From assembly GCA_036518955.1 (NCBI GenBank), contig DATDMG010000320.1:1-54177 (forward strand): 54,177 nt of DNA, given 5' to 3'. The DNA comes from DATDMG01 sp036518955 (lineage in GTDB: Bacteria; Actinomycetota; Actinomycetes; Actinomycetales; Kineosporiaceae). Positions 16,212-24,607 of the stretch are shown here, piece after piece. The notes beneath the pieces were generated by a model. The model was given only the letters and a program-made list of their open reading frames with translations. It ran no database searches and was not told the DNA's origin. A program made the translations under genes and the position numbers. Every line of letters begins with the position of its first letter. Position 1 is the first letter of the stretch.

Positions 16212-17426
16212 ATGACAGTGCCGGAGCCGGCGGGCATGCCCCGAACATTCGACGAAGCGCTGACGAAGGTGCGCCCGCTGGACGAGGTCGCGATGGCCGA
16301 CGCCCGCACCCTGCAGGCCCGGCTGACGAAGCCGCTGGGGGCTCTCGGCGTCCTCGAGGAGGTGTCCGTCCGGTTGGCCGGGCTCGCCGGGGCCTGTCCG
16401 CCGCCGCTGCCGGCGCCTGCGGCGGTGGCCGTCTTCGCGGCCGACCATGGGGTGCACGCGCAGCGGGTGACGCCGTGGCCGCAGGAGGTCACGGCGCAGA
16501 TGGTGGCCAACTTCCTGACCGGCGGTGCGGCGGTGAACGCCCTCGCGAGGCAGGTCGGCGCCGAGGTGGTGGTCGTGGACGTCGGCGTGGCATCCCCGCT
16601 TCCGGCGCCCGCACCGGACGTCCCGGACGTCGCGCCGGCCGGGCCCCGCCTGATCGGGCGCCGGGTCCGGCCCGGGTCACGGGATCTGTCCGTCGGACCG
16701 GCGATGTCGGCCGCCGAGGTCCGCGCCGCCCTGGAGGTCGGCGTCCAGGTGGCCGCCCAACTCGTCGGCGAAGGCTTCCGGTGCCTGCTGACCGGTGACA
16801 TGGGCATCGCCAACACGACGGCGTCCGCAGCGCTGATCGCGGCGTTCACCGGCACCTCCGCGCAGCAGGTGACCGGCCGCGGCACCGGGGTCGACGACGC
16901 GACGTTGCGGCGCAAGATCGAGGTCGTCTCGCGGGCTCTGCAGCTCCACGCCGACGTGATCGCCCAGCGGCGCGACGATCCGCTCGCCGTTCTGGCCGCG
17001 GTCGGCGGCCTGGAGCATGCGGCGATCGCCGGTTTCGTGATCGGGGCTGCCGCGCTGCGGGTGCCGGTCGTGCTCGACGGCGTGATCGCCGGTGCCGCCG
17101 CCCTGGCGGTACAGGCGATCGCCCCCGACGCGCTGACCGCGTGCGTGGCAGGCCACCGCTCGGCGGAACCGGGGCACGTGGTGGCGCTCCAGGCCCTCGG
17201 GTTGAGACCACTCGTCGATCTTGATCTGCGGCTGGGTGAGGGGACCGGCGCCGTGCTTGCGCTGCCCATCGTGCGGTGCGCCGTCGCGGCTGTCCGCGAG
17301 ATGGCGACGTTCGACGCCGCCGGGGTGACCGACAAGACCGCCGGGTCCGGCCAGGTGGCGGGCGCGGCCGATCCCGCCGGCCCGACGGACCCGGTCGGCG
17401 CGGCCGATCCCACGGGCGCGGCGTGA
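16212..17426 (+). CDS. cobT: Nicotinate-nucleotide-dimethylbenzimidazole phosphoribosyltransferase
   Basis: 404 residues. CobT transfers phosphoribose from nicotinate mononucleotide to dimethylbenzimidazole, making the lower ligand of B12. Family signatures are present: F-A-A-D-H-G-V near residue 77, T-G-D-M-G-I-A-N-T-T-A-S-A-A near 195, G-R-G-T-G-V-D-D, and the catalytic glutamate in L-G-E-G-T-G-A (Glu343). The last 35 residues are an Ala/Gly/Asp/Pro-rich tail beyond the family's usual end. An AGAGAGGACC site precedes the ATG. It sits between cobD and a CysG-like gene, and its stop overlaps the next start. Confidence 0.95.
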   Translation: MTVPEPAGMPRTFDEALTKVRPLDEVAMADARTLQARLTKPLGALGVLEEVSVRLAGLAGACPPPLPAPAAVAVFAADHGVHAQRVTPWPQEVTAQMVANFLTGGAAVNALARQVGAEVVVVDVGVASPLPAPAPDVPDVAPAGPRLIGRRVRPGSRDLSVGPAMSAAEVRAALEVGVQVAAQLVGEGFRCLLTGDMGIANTTASAALIAAFTGTSAQQVTGRGTGVDDATLRRKIEVVSRALQLHADVIAQRRDDPLAVLAAVGGLEHAAIAGFVIGAAALRVPVVLDGVIAGAAALAVQAIAPDALTACVAGHRSAEPGHVVALQALGLRPLVDLDLRLGEGTGAVLALPIVRCAVAAVREMATFDAAGVTDKTAGSGQVAGAADPAGPTDPVGAADPTGAA

Positions 17427-18676
17427 CTCAGCCCTATCTGGCCGGCCTGCGGCTGGGCGGGCGTCGGGTGGTCGTCGTGGGGGGTGGCACGGTGGCTCAG
17501 CGCCGCCTGCCGGCCCTGTTGCAGGCGGGCGCCGACGTGCTGCTGGTCGCACCGGTGGTCACTCCGACCGTTGAGGGGCTCCTGGCGTCCGGGAGGCTGC
17601 GTTGGGAGCGGCGCCCGTACCGGGCCGCAGATCTCGACGGTGCGTGGTACGTGCTCGCCTTGACGGACGATCCGCGGATCAACGCCCAGGTGGCGGCGGA
17701 TGCCGAGGCGTCCCGGGTGTTCTGCGTCCGGGGCGACGATGCGTCCGGGGGCAGCGCCGTCACGCCCTCGACCGCCGCTGAGGGCCCGGTCACGGTGGGT
17801 GTTCTCGGAGGCGGGGATCCGGGGCGAGCGGTCAGGGTGCGCGACGGGGTGCTGGAGGCATTGCACTCCGGCCGGCTCGACACCTCGCCCCGGCGTCCCG
17901 GGCCCAAGAGCCCGGCCGCGCTTCCGGGGGTCGCGATCGTGGGTGGCGGTCCCGGCGATCCTGATCTGATCTCGGTGCGGGGGCGCCGGCTCCTGGCCCG
18001 GGCGGATGTCGTCGTGGCCGACCGGCTGGCGCCGCAGGCCCTGCTCGCGGAGCTGGGCGCGGGGGTGGAGATCGTGGACGCCGCGAAGCTGCCCCGCGGC
18101 AGATCCATGGCGCAGGAAGCGATCCATCAGATCCTGGTGGACCGGGCGTTGCAGGGGCGCTTCGTGGTCAGGCTCAAGGGTGGTGACCCGTTCGTGTTCG
18201 GCCGCGGTGCGGAAGAGGTGGTCGCCTGTCTGGAGGCCGGGGTGCCGGTCACCGTCGTCCCGGGGATCACCAGTGCGGTGGCGGTCCCCGGCCTGGCCGG
18301 GATCCCGCTCACGCATCGCGGCGTCGTGCACGAGGTCGCCGTCGTGTCCGGCCACCTGCCGCCCGGGCACCCGTCGTCAGGGGTCGACTGGGCCGCGCTG
18401 GGTCGGCTCCGCGGCACGCTCGTGCTGCTGATGGCTGTGGAGCACCTGCCGGCGATCGCGGCGACGCTGGTGGCCCAGGGCCGTGCCGCGCACACCCCGG
18501 TGGCCATCGTGGAGAACGGGACGCTCCCCGGGGAGCGGCTGCTCATCACCACTCTCGAGGAGGTGGCCGCCACTGTGACGCGCGAGGAGGTGCGTGCGCC
18601 GGCGCTCGTCGTGGTCGGTGAGGTGGTGGCGCACCGGTGGGCGCGACCGGCTCGGGCGTCGGCTCCCATGCCGTGA
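17423..18676 (+). CDS. cobA: CysG-type fusion: siroheme synthase N-domain plus uroporphyrinogen-III C-methyltransferase
   Basis: 417 residues from a GTG that overlaps the cobT stop by four bases (GTGA). Residues 1-150 resemble the precorrin-2 dehydrogenase domain (R-R-V-V-V-V-G-G-G-T-V-A-Q-R-R, a Rossmann motif). Residues about 165-410 are the SAM-dependent methyltransferase: V-A-I-V-G-G-G-P-G-D-P-D-L-I-S, then V-V-A-D-R-L, R-L-K-G-G-D-P-F-V-F-G-R-G and V-P-G-I-T-S-A. It methylates uroporphyrinogen III at C2 and C7 to precorrin-2, the branch point to B12 and siroheme. Three consecutive genes of the same pathway on one strand make an operon likely. Whether the N-domain is catalytically complete I cannot tell. 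Confidence 0.92.
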   Translation: MTQPYLAGLRLGGRRVVVVGGGTVAQRRLPALLQAGADVLLVAPVVTPTVEGLLASGRLRWERRPYRAADLDGAWYVLALTDDPRINAQVAADAEASRVFCVRGDDASGGSAVTPSTAAEGPVTVGVLGGGDPGRAVRVRDGVLEALHSGRLDTSPRRPGPKSPAALPGVAIVGGGPGDPDLISVRGRRLLARADVVVADRLAPQALLAELGAGVEIVDAAKLPRGRSMAQEAIHQILVDRALQGRFVVRLKGGDPFVFGRGAEEVVACLEAGVPVTVVPGITSAVAVPGLAGIPLTHRGVVHEVAVVSGHLPPGHPSSGVDWAALGRLRGTLVLLMAVEHLPAIAATLVAQGRAAHTPVAIVENGTLPGERLLITTLEEVAATVTREEVRAPALVVVGEVVAHRWARPARASAPMP

Positions 18677-18693
18677 CGGCGCCCGGTTCGGCC

Positions 18694-18727
18694 GGCCCTT
18701 CCGGCGGCCTCGCGGCCGGAAAGGGCC
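18694..18727. terminator. Strong hairpin between convergent genes
   Basis: GGCCCTT at 18694-18700 pairs perfectly with AAGGGCC at 18721-18727, and the interior (CCGGC with GCCGG, GGCC with GGCC) can extend it. There is no T-tract, as is common in high-GC actinomycetes. It lies between the end of the methyltransferase gene and the end of the GH13 gene, so it could stop transcription from both sides. Confidence 0.65.
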
Positions 18728-18814
18728 CGTCAGACCAGGCGCAACCAGCCGTCAGACCAGGCGCAACCAGCCGCCAGGCCAGGCGCAACCAGCCGTCAGA
18801 CCAGGCGCAACCAG
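18727..18814. repeat. Four tandem 22-bp repeats including the GH13 stop region
   Basis: Units start at 18727, 18749, 18771 and 18793. Units 1, 2 and 4 are identical (CCGTCAGACCAGGCGCAACC plus AG); unit 3 has two changes. The last unit contains the GH13 stop codon and final L-R-L-V codons, so the other three look like duplications of that gene's 3' end. They abut the terminator-like hairpin. Confidence 0.95.
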
Positions 18815-20505
18815 ACCGCGACGTCGGGGCCGAGCCGCCGGTTCTCGCTGCCCGCCGGGCCTCGAGGGTCGGGTCGGGTCGGGTCGCTGGCCAGCAAGAT
18901 CTCGCCCTCGGGCAGCGCGACGGGCGTCGTCCCGGTGTTGACGACGCAGGCGAAGCCGGGCTCGCGGCGGAAGGCGACGACGTGCTCGCCCAGGTCGAGC
19001 CACCGCACGGACGAGGCGTCGCCACTGCCGAGGCCAGGGACCTCGCGCCGCAGGCGCAGCGCCCGCCGGTAGAAGGTCAGCATCGATGCGTCGTCCTGCC
19101 CCTGGGCCTCGACCGACAGCTGGGCCCATCCGGCGGGTTGGGGCAGCCAGCCGGCCCCGGAGCCGAAGCCGAGCGACGGGCCCGACCTCGTCCAGGGCAG
19201 CGGCACCCGGCAGCCGTCCCGGCCTCGTTCGGTGTGCTCGCTGCGCGTCCAGGTGGGGTCCTGCCGGAGCTCGTCGGGGAGGTCCTCGACCTCTTCCAGG
19301 CCGAGTTCCTCGCCCTGGTACAGGTAGACCCCGCCGGGCAGGGCAAGCTCCAGGAGCAGGGCCGCCCGCGCCCGGCGGCGGCCCAGCTCGACGTCCACCC
19401 TGCCGCGCACGCCGCGGAGCCCCGGGTTGCCGGCCGGCTGCGGGGGGCGGCCGAGCCTGGTGACGTGTCGGGTGATGTCGTGGTTGGACAGCACCCACAT
19501 GACCGGTGCGCCGACCGCGTCGTGAGCCGCCAGGCTGGACGCCGCCGTCGCCCGGAGCAGGTCCGCGTCCCAGGGGGCGCGGACGAAGTCGAAGTCGAAT
19601 GCGGTGTGCAGCAGCCCGGGCCGAAGGTAGGCGGCCAACCGGGCCGGGCTGGCGACCCAGGCCTCGGCCACGAACACCTTGGGCGGGTCGTAGGTGTCGG
19701 CCAGGGCGCGCCATTCCCGGTAGATCTCGTGGACGCCCGGCAGGTCCCAGTGCGGGTGGTCCTCGCGGGAGGTCGCGCCCAGGATGTGCTCCTCGTCCTC
19801 CCCGAGGTCCGGCAGGGCGGGGTCCTTGAGGAGACCGTGGGCCACGTCGATCCGAAAGCCGTCGGCGCCGCGGTCGAACCAGAACCGCAGGATGTCCAGG
19901 AACTCCGCGCGCACCACGGGGTTGTCCCAGTTGAGGTCCGGCTGCTTGATGTCGAAGAGGTGCAGGTACCACTCGCCGGGCGACCCGTCGGCTTCGCTGA
20001 CCCGCTGCCAGGCCGACCCTCCGAACACCGCTCGCCAGTCGTTGGGCGGCAATGCGCCGTCCGGACCGCGGCCCGGGCGGAAGATGTACCGGGCGCGTTC
20101 GGGCGACCCCGGGCCGGCCGCGAGCGCCGCCCGGAACCAGGCGTGCTCGTCGGACGTGTGGTTGGGCACGATGTCCAGCAGGACCTTCAGGCCCAGCGCG
20201 TGGGCCTCGTCGAGCAGCACCTGGGCGTCGCGGAGGGTCCCGAAGACCGGGTCGATGTCCCGGTAGTCGGCGACGTCGTAGCCACCGTCCGCCTGCGGCG
20301 AGGGGTACCAGGGGTTGACCCAGATCGCATCGACCCCGAGCGTCGCGAGATAGCCCAGCCTGCTCCGGATGCCGGCGATGTCGCCGAGCCCGTCGCCGTT
20401 GCCGTCCGCGAAGCTGCGGATGTAGAGCTGGTAGGTCACGGCGGAGCGCCACCAGTGGCCCGGTCCGGCGACCTGCGCGCCCTGCGGGGCGGGAGTGATG
20501 TCCAT
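18796..20505 (-). CDS. GH13 alpha-glucosidase / oligo-1,6-glucosidase-like
   Basis: 569 residues from the ATG at 20505 (AGGG five bases upstream); a GTG two codons earlier is possible. The alpha-amylase barrel motifs are all present: D-I-V-P-N-H-T (region I), G-F-R-I-D-V-A-H-G with the nucleophile Asp (II), F-V-A-E-A-W with the acid/base Glu (III) and L-S-N-H-D with the transition-state Asp (IV). The order V-T-Y-Q-L-Y-I-R-S-F-A-D near the N-terminus and the G-D-G-L-G-D motif are typical of GH13 exo-alpha-glucosidases. No signal peptide, so it acts in the cytoplasm on maltose- or isomaltose-type oligosaccharides. It converges on the cobalamin operon and is not linked to a transporter. Trehalose synthase is less likely since the length and ending differ. 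Confidence 0.88.
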   Translation of the reverse strand: MDITPAPQGAQVAGPGHWWRSAVTYQLYIRSFADGNGDGLGDIAGIRSRLGYLATLGVDAIWVNPWYPSPQADGGYDVADYRDIDPVFGTLRDAQVLLDEAHALGLKVLLDIVPNHTSDEHAWFRAALAAGPGSPERARYIFRPGRGPDGALPPNDWRAVFGGSAWQRVSEADGSPGEWYLHLFDIKQPDLNWDNPVVRAEFLDILRFWFDRGADGFRIDVAHGLLKDPALPDLGEDEEHILGATSREDHPHWDLPGVHEIYREWRALADTYDPPKVFVAEAWVASPARLAAYLRPGLLHTAFDFDFVRAPWDADLLRATAASSLAAHDAVGAPVMWVLSNHDITRHVTRLGRPPQPAGNPGLRGVRGRVDVELGRRRARAALLLELALPGGVYLYQGEELGLEEVEDLPDELRQDPTWTRSEHTERGRDGCRVPLPWTRSGPSLGFGSGAGWLPQPAGWAQLSVEAQGQDDASMLTFYRRALRLRREVPGLGSGDASSVRWLDLGEHVVAFRREPGFACVVNTGTTPVALPEGEILLASDPTRPDPRGPAGSENRRLGPDVAVWLRLV

Positions 20506-20584
20506 GGTCACCCTGTGAACCTACCCTCCCGGTGGAGATCCTCGTCCCGGCCAGGATGACGGTGCCCCGCCGCCGGGGGCATCC

Positions 20585-20725
20585 ACCCAGCACCGGGTCG
20601 TGCCCCGCCAGCACGTGCAGGTAGGTGGTCTCCCAGGCGTCGACCTGGCACCCTGTCGCGCTGAGGACGTCGACCGGCGCGGTCTCGCGGCGGACCCGGG
20701 CGAGGAGGTCGGCGCAACGGACGAC
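20585..20725 (-). pseudogene. Fragment resembling trans-aconitate 2-methyltransferase
   Basis: One minus-strand frame gives A-D-L-L-A-R-V-R-R, then G-C-Q-V-D-A-W-E-T-T-Y-L-H-V-L-A-G-H-D-P followed by V-L-G. In Tam enzymes the corresponding region has the form GC-V-AWETTY-HVL-GEDPVL-W, near the C-terminus. The homology stops abruptly after this and no SAM-binding part is present upstream. It therefore looks like a short relic, in the gap between the GH13 gene and ettA. The match is from memory of the family. Confidence 0.55.
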
Positions 20726-20870
20726 CCCGCTCGTGGGCATGGCGGCCGTACTGTGCGGGATCCCCGTGCATCGTCGCCTCCGGGGTGGCGGGGCACCCGG
20801 AAGACAACGTACCTTGACATCAAGATAAATGGAGGCGGCGCTGACCGCCACATCGGCTAGCGTTGGTGGC

Positions 20871-22547
20871 ATGGCGGAGTTCATCTACACGATGTCGAAG
20901 GCGCGCAAGGCGCACGGCGACAAGGTCATCCTCGACGACGTCACCATGGCGTTCTACCCCTCCGCCAAGATTGGGATGGTGGGGCCGAACGGTGCCGGGA
21001 AGTCCACCATCCTCAAGATCATGGCTGGGCTCGACCAACCGTCCAACGGTGAGGCTCGGCTCACCCCTGGGTACTCCGTCGGGATCCTCCTCCAGGAGCC
21101 GCCGCTCAACGAGGAGAAGACGGTGCTCGGCAATGTCGAGGAGGGCCTCGGTGAGATCAAGGTCAAGCTCGATCGCTACAACGAGATCGCCGAGAAGATG
21201 GCGGTCGACTGCAGCGACGAGCTGATGGCGGAGATGGGCCGGCTGTGGGAGGACATCGACCACGCCGACGCGTGGGACCTGGACTCCCAGCTCGAGCAGG
21301 CGATGGATGCTCTGCGCTGCCCGCCCCCGGACTCCGACGTCACGATCCTCTCCGGTGGTGAGCGCCGCCGGGTCGCGCTGTGCAAGCTCCTGCTGAGCAA
21401 GCCGGACCTGCTCCTGCTCGACGAGCCCACCAACCATCTGGACGCCGAGAGCGTGCAGTGGCTCGAGCAGCACCTGGCCGCCTATGCGGGCGCCGTCATC
21501 GCGGTGACTCACGACCGGTACTTCCTCGACAACGTGGCGCAGTGGATCGCGGAGGTCGACCGAGGTCGCCTGTACCCGTACGAGGGCAACTACTCCACCT
21601 ATCTGGAGAAGAAGCAGGAGCGTCTGCAGGTCCAGGGCAAGAAGGACGCCAAACTTGCCAAGCGCCTCAAGGACGAGCTGGAGTGGGTGCGGCAGAACGC
21701 CAAGGGCCGGCAGACCAAGAGTCGCGCCCGCCTGCAGCGCTACGAGGAGATGGCCGCCGAGGCCGAGCGGACGCGGAAGCTGGACTTCGAGGAGATCCAG
21801 ATTCCGCCAGGTCCTCGCCTGGGCAGCATCGTCATCGAGGCCAAGGACATCTCCAAGGGTTTCGGGGATCGCCAGCTCGTCGACGACCTGTCCTTCTCGC
21901 TTCCCCGCAACGGGATCGTCGGCGTTATCGGTCCGAACGGCGTCGGCAAGACGACGCTGTTCAAGACGATCGTGGGGCAGGAACGGATAGACTCCGGCGA
22001 CCTCAAGATCGGTGAGACCGTCAAGATCTCGTACGTCGACCAGGCCCGCGCCGGTATCGACCCGAAGAAGTCGCTGTGGGAGGTCGTCTCCGACGGCCTG
22101 GACCACATCAAGGTCGGCCAGGTCGAGATGCCCTCCCGGGCGTACGTGTCGGCCTTCGGGTTCAAGGGTCCGGATCAGCAGAAGCCCGCCGGGGTCCTCT
22201 CGGGCGGCGAGCGCAACCGGCTCAACCTCGCGCTCACCCTCAAGCAGGGTGGCAACCTGCTGCTGCTCGACGAGCCGACGAACGACCTCGACGTGGAGAC
22301 GCTCGGCTCGCTGGAGAACGCGTTGCTGGAGTTCCCGGGGTGCGCCGTCGTGATCTCTCACGACCGGTGGTTCCTGGACCGGGTCGCGACGCACATCCTC
22401 GCCTACGAGGGCAACGAGGAGAACCCGGCCACCTGGTTCTGGTTCGAGGGTAACTTCGCCTCCTACGAGGAGAACAAGGTCGCCCGGCTCGGGGCGGACG
22501 CCGCCCGGCCGCACCGCGTGACCTATCGCAAGCTGACCCGGGACTGA
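20871..22547 (+). CDS. ettA: Energy-dependent translational throttle protein EttA (ABC-F ATPase)
   Basis: 558 residues from the ATG at 20871; upstream codons in the same frame do not match the family. Two ABC cassettes are present: Walker A G-P-N-G-A-G-K-S-T near residue 38, signature L-S-G-G-E, Walker B L-L-L-L-D-E-P-T-N-H-L-D; then a linker with the EttA arm and K-G-R-Q-T-K-S-R-A-R-L-Q-R-Y (P-site tRNA interaction motif), a second Walker A G-P-N-G-V-G-K-T-T and L-L-L-L-D-E-P-T-N-D-L-D. No membrane segments. EttA binds the ribosomal E site and gates the first elongation step according to ATP/ADP. It stands alone here. Confidence 0.95.
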   Translation: MAEFIYTMSKARKAHGDKVILDDVTMAFYPSAKIGMVGPNGAGKSTILKIMAGLDQPSNGEARLTPGYSVGILLQEPPLNEEKTVLGNVEEGLGEIKVKLDRYNEIAEKMAVDCSDELMAEMGRLWEDIDHADAWDLDSQLEQAMDALRCPPPDSDVTILSGGERRRVALCKLLLSKPDLLLLDEPTNHLDAESVQWLEQHLAAYAGAVIAVTHDRYFLDNVAQWIAEVDRGRLYPYEGNYSTYLEKKQERLQVQGKKDAKLAKRLKDELEWVRQNAKGRQTKSRARLQRYEEMAAEAERTRKLDFEEIQIPPGPRLGSIVIEAKDISKGFGDRQLVDDLSFSLPRNGIVGVIGPNGVGKTTLFKTIVGQERIDSGDLKIGETVKISYVDQARAGIDPKKSLWEVVSDGLDHIKVGQVEMPSRAYVSAFGFKGPDQQKPAGVLSGGERNRLNLALTLKQGGNLLLLDEPTNDLDVETLGSLENALLEFPGCAVVISHDRWFLDRVATHILAYEGNEENPATWFWFEGNFASYEENKVARLGADAARPHRVTYRKLTRD

Positions 22548-22622
22548 CCCGCCGCCGGCCGATCGGGTGGGACCGGACCCGATCCGGACGGGCCCACCGT
22601 CGGCTGGTGGCGGCCGACCAGG

Positions 22623-23105
22623 ATGATGTATGACATGGTCGAGCTACCGCGCCGTGAGCTACCCGTTCGCCCGCGCACGTCCCTCGCCGGCTGGCTGCCC
22701 GTCGTCCTCGCCGGGGCTCTCGCCCTGGCCCTGGGCGTGGCCGGTGGGCTGCACGGCGCCCGAGCCCTGCTGGCGGCCGTCGGGCTGATCGCGCTGGCCG
22801 CCGCCGGGGTCGCCCTGGTCCGGCCGCCGACGCTCGTCGTGGACGCCGACGGCCTCGCCCTGCGCACCCCGCTGGGGGAGCGGTGGAGGCAGCGCTGGTC
22901 CGACTGCGGCGAGTTCCGTACCTGGCGGGGCGACGTCGTGGTGTGGACGGCGGCGCCGGAGGCGGCGCGGCACCCGCGCAGCGCCGCCACCTGGCGCCGG
23001 CGGGCCGACGCCGACACCGGGCTGGTGGCCCAGTTCGGCGGTCTGTCCGCGACCGACCTGGCCGCCCTGTTGAACCGGTACCGAGGCGCCGCCCTGCGCG
23101 CCTGA
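22623..23105 (+). CDS. Small membrane protein with PH-like C-terminal domain
   Basis: 160 residues from the first of three clustered ATGs (22623, 22626, 22635); the last may be the true start. Two hydrophobic segments occupy residues about 22-60 (W-L-P-V-V-L-A-G-A-L-A-L, then L-L-A-A-V-G-L-I-A-L). The remainder is soluble: P-T-L-V-V-D-A-D-G-L-A-L-R-T-P-L-G-E-R-W, the pattern of bacterial PH-like or YdbT-related domains, ending in a basic helix. The function is unknown. It is convergent with the cyclase gene 6 bases away. Confidence 0.7.
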   Translation: MMYDMVELPRRELPVRPRTSLAGWLPVVLAGALALALGVAGGLHGARALLAAVGLIALAAAGVALVRPPTLVVDADGLALRTPLGERWRQRWSDCGEFRTWRGDVVVWTAAPEAARHPRSAATWRRRADADTGLVAQFGGLSATDLAALLNRYRGAALRA

Positions 23106-23111
23106 CGGCCC

Positions 23112-23783
23112 TCAACCGCCGTCGACGCGGGCGACCGCGCGGACGGGCGCGCCGTCCGCGCCGGCCAGATGCATCGGCAGCAGGCTGACGTCGACCCGGG
23201 CGCCCGCGGCCTGGGCGTACAGCAGCGGTTCCAGGCCGGTCAGGTTCTCGGCGATGACGCATCCGGCGGTGGCCAGCAGCAGGTGGGTCGGCAACCCGAC
23301 GGGCGGTTCGCCCGGGAGCGGGGTGGCGTCCGCGCTGAGCACGTCCAGGGCGACCGTCCGGACCCCGGCGTCCACGAGCTGCCCGGCGAGCTCGGGCGCC
23401 GGCCAGGGGTGATCCCGGTAGCGCTCGGTCTCCCAGTGCCGCGACCAGCCGGTGACGACGAGGACGACGACGCCCGGGGCAAGTCGGTCCCGGACCGGGT
23501 CGAGGTGGTCCGGGCCGATCCGGGCGCGCGGCGGTAGGTCCCGCGCGTCGATCGCGACCGCCGGGCCGGTGAACCGGTCGAGCGGCACGTCGTCCAGGCG
23601 GAGCAGGTCGTCGCGGACGTGGAAGGGTGCGTCCACGTGGGTACCGGACTGGGATCCCAGGTGCAGGCGTAGCACGTTGACGCCGTCCTGCGCCACGGTC
23701 AGGGCGGGGGTGAGGGCGACCTCGGGGTCTCCTGGGTAGACGGGCATGGCGGTCCGGATCGGGTGGGTGAGGTCGAGCAACAC
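23112..23783 (-). CDS. Cyclase / kynurenine formamidase-like metal-dependent hydrolase
   Basis: 223 residues. The family motif usually reads H-x-G-T-H-x-D-x-P-x-H; here it is Q-S-G-T-H-V-D-A-P-F-H near residues 45-55, so the first His ligand is Gln, a variant found in part of the family. D-L-T-H-P-I-R-T-A-M-P-V-Y-P-G at the N-terminus and G-L-P-T-H-L-L-L near residue 165 also fit. Known members hydrolyse N-formylkynurenine, isatin or cyclic amides. No tryptophan pathway gene is near, so the substrate is open. Its start lies inside the 3' end of the tetR gene, so the two are translationally coupled. Confidence 0.85.
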   Translation of the reverse strand: MLLDLTHPIRTAMPVYPGDPEVALTPALTVAQDGVNVLRLHLGSQSGTHVDAPFHVRDDLLRLDDVPLDRFTGPAVAIDARDLPPRARIGPDHLDPVRDRLAPGVVVLVVTGWSRHWETERYRDHPWPAPELAGQLVDAGVRTVALDVLSADATPLPGEPPVGLPTHLLLATAGCVIAENLTGLEPLLYAQAAGARVDVSLLPMHLAGADGAPVRAVARVDGG

Positions 23784-24430
23784 CCGGCGATCCTCCCACC
23801 CGGAGCGGCGGGCCGCGGGTGCCCGGGCAGCGTCCCGACCATTCGCAGGGCGAGCTCCGAGTACAGCGCGCCCAGGTCGTCGGGACCGTCGCGGCCGCCC
23901 GGGTCGTACCAGCGCGAGACGTCCACGCAGAGCGAGAGGATGGCGCGGGCGACCCGCCGCGGGTGCGCGACGTCCATGGTGCCCTCGGCGATCCCGCCCC
24001 GGATCAGGTCCTCCACGACCTGCTCGATCCGACGGCGCATCCCCACGATCTCCGCCCGGTCGGCCTCCGGCAGCGCTCCGAACTCGTACTGGACGACGCG
24101 CGCCACCCGGTGGTGCCGGGCGTGCCAGCTGGCGAACTCGGTGACCACGCGGGCCAGCGCGGCGGCGGCGTCCTGGCCGGGGGCGGCGGCCCGGGTCACC
24201 AGGTCCAGCGCCGACGCGTGGCCCTGCCGACTGATCAGCGCGAGGAGAGCCGCCTTCGAGGGGTAGTGCACGTACAGCGCGGCGGGGGACAGGCCTGCGC
24301 GCGCGGCGATGTCCCGGGTGGTCGTGGCGTGGTAACCCCGCTCCCCGAAGGCCTCGACGGCGGCAGCGATCATCCGCTGCGACGTCTCCGGCTCGGTGCT
24401 GATCTCGGGCTCGATCCTCGGTCGGGGCAT
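23699..24430 (-). CDS. TetR-family transcriptional regulator
   Basis: 243 residues from the ATG at 24430, after GGAGGAG; a longer reading would cross the operator. The N-terminal HTH is M-I-A-A-A-V-E-A-F-G-E-R-G-Y-H-A-T then T-R-D-I-A-A-R-A-G-L-S, A-A-L-Y-V-H-Y-P-S-K at about residues 20-64, all textbook TetR. The C-terminal ligand domain is helical and variable, and the last 28 codons overlap the cyclase reading frame. It is divergent from the acyl-CoA dehydrogenase operon with a perfect inverted repeat between them. An acyl-CoA effector is therefore the most likely inducer. Confidence 0.92.
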   Translation of the reverse strand: MPRPRIEPEISTEPETSQRMIAAAVEAFGERGYHATTTRDIAARAGLSPAALYVHYPSKAALLALISRQGHASALDLVTRAAAPGQDAAAALARVVTEFASWHARHHRVARVVQYEFGALPEADRAEIVGMRRRIEQVVEDLIRGGIAEGTMDVAHPRRVARAILSLCVDVSRWYDPGGRDGPDDLGALYSELALRMVGTLPGHPRPAAPGGRIAGCCSTSPTRSGPPCPSTQETPRSPSPPP

Positions 24431-24536
24431 CGAACGCTGCTCCTCCGGCCCCGACGGTCGCTGTCGGGCCACGGTGTGTGCGGACCGTACCCGTTGACTT
24501 CGGGCCGGAATCGGGCGACCCTGGTCGAGCATCGCG

Positions 24537-24552
24537 CTAAGCAAGCGCTTAG
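24537..24552. promoter_or_regulatory. TetR operator CTAAGC-N4-GCTTAG
   Basis: A perfect 6-bp inverted repeat with a 4-base centre (CTAAGCAAGCGCTTAG), placed between the divergent tetR and acyl-CoA dehydrogenase genes. TAAGC-type palindromes are recognised by several TetR repressors of acyl-CoA catabolism. Binding here would repress both directions. Confidence 0.75.
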
Positions 24553-24607
24553 TCAATCAGTCCGGAAGGGCGGGATCGCCCGGATACCGACATCGCCGGA
24601 GGTCACC

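Noticed and set aside
18727..18814. Regular 22-bp repeats as a CRISPR array
   Set aside because: Units are directly adjacent with no spacers, one overlaps a coding end, and no cas gene is present.
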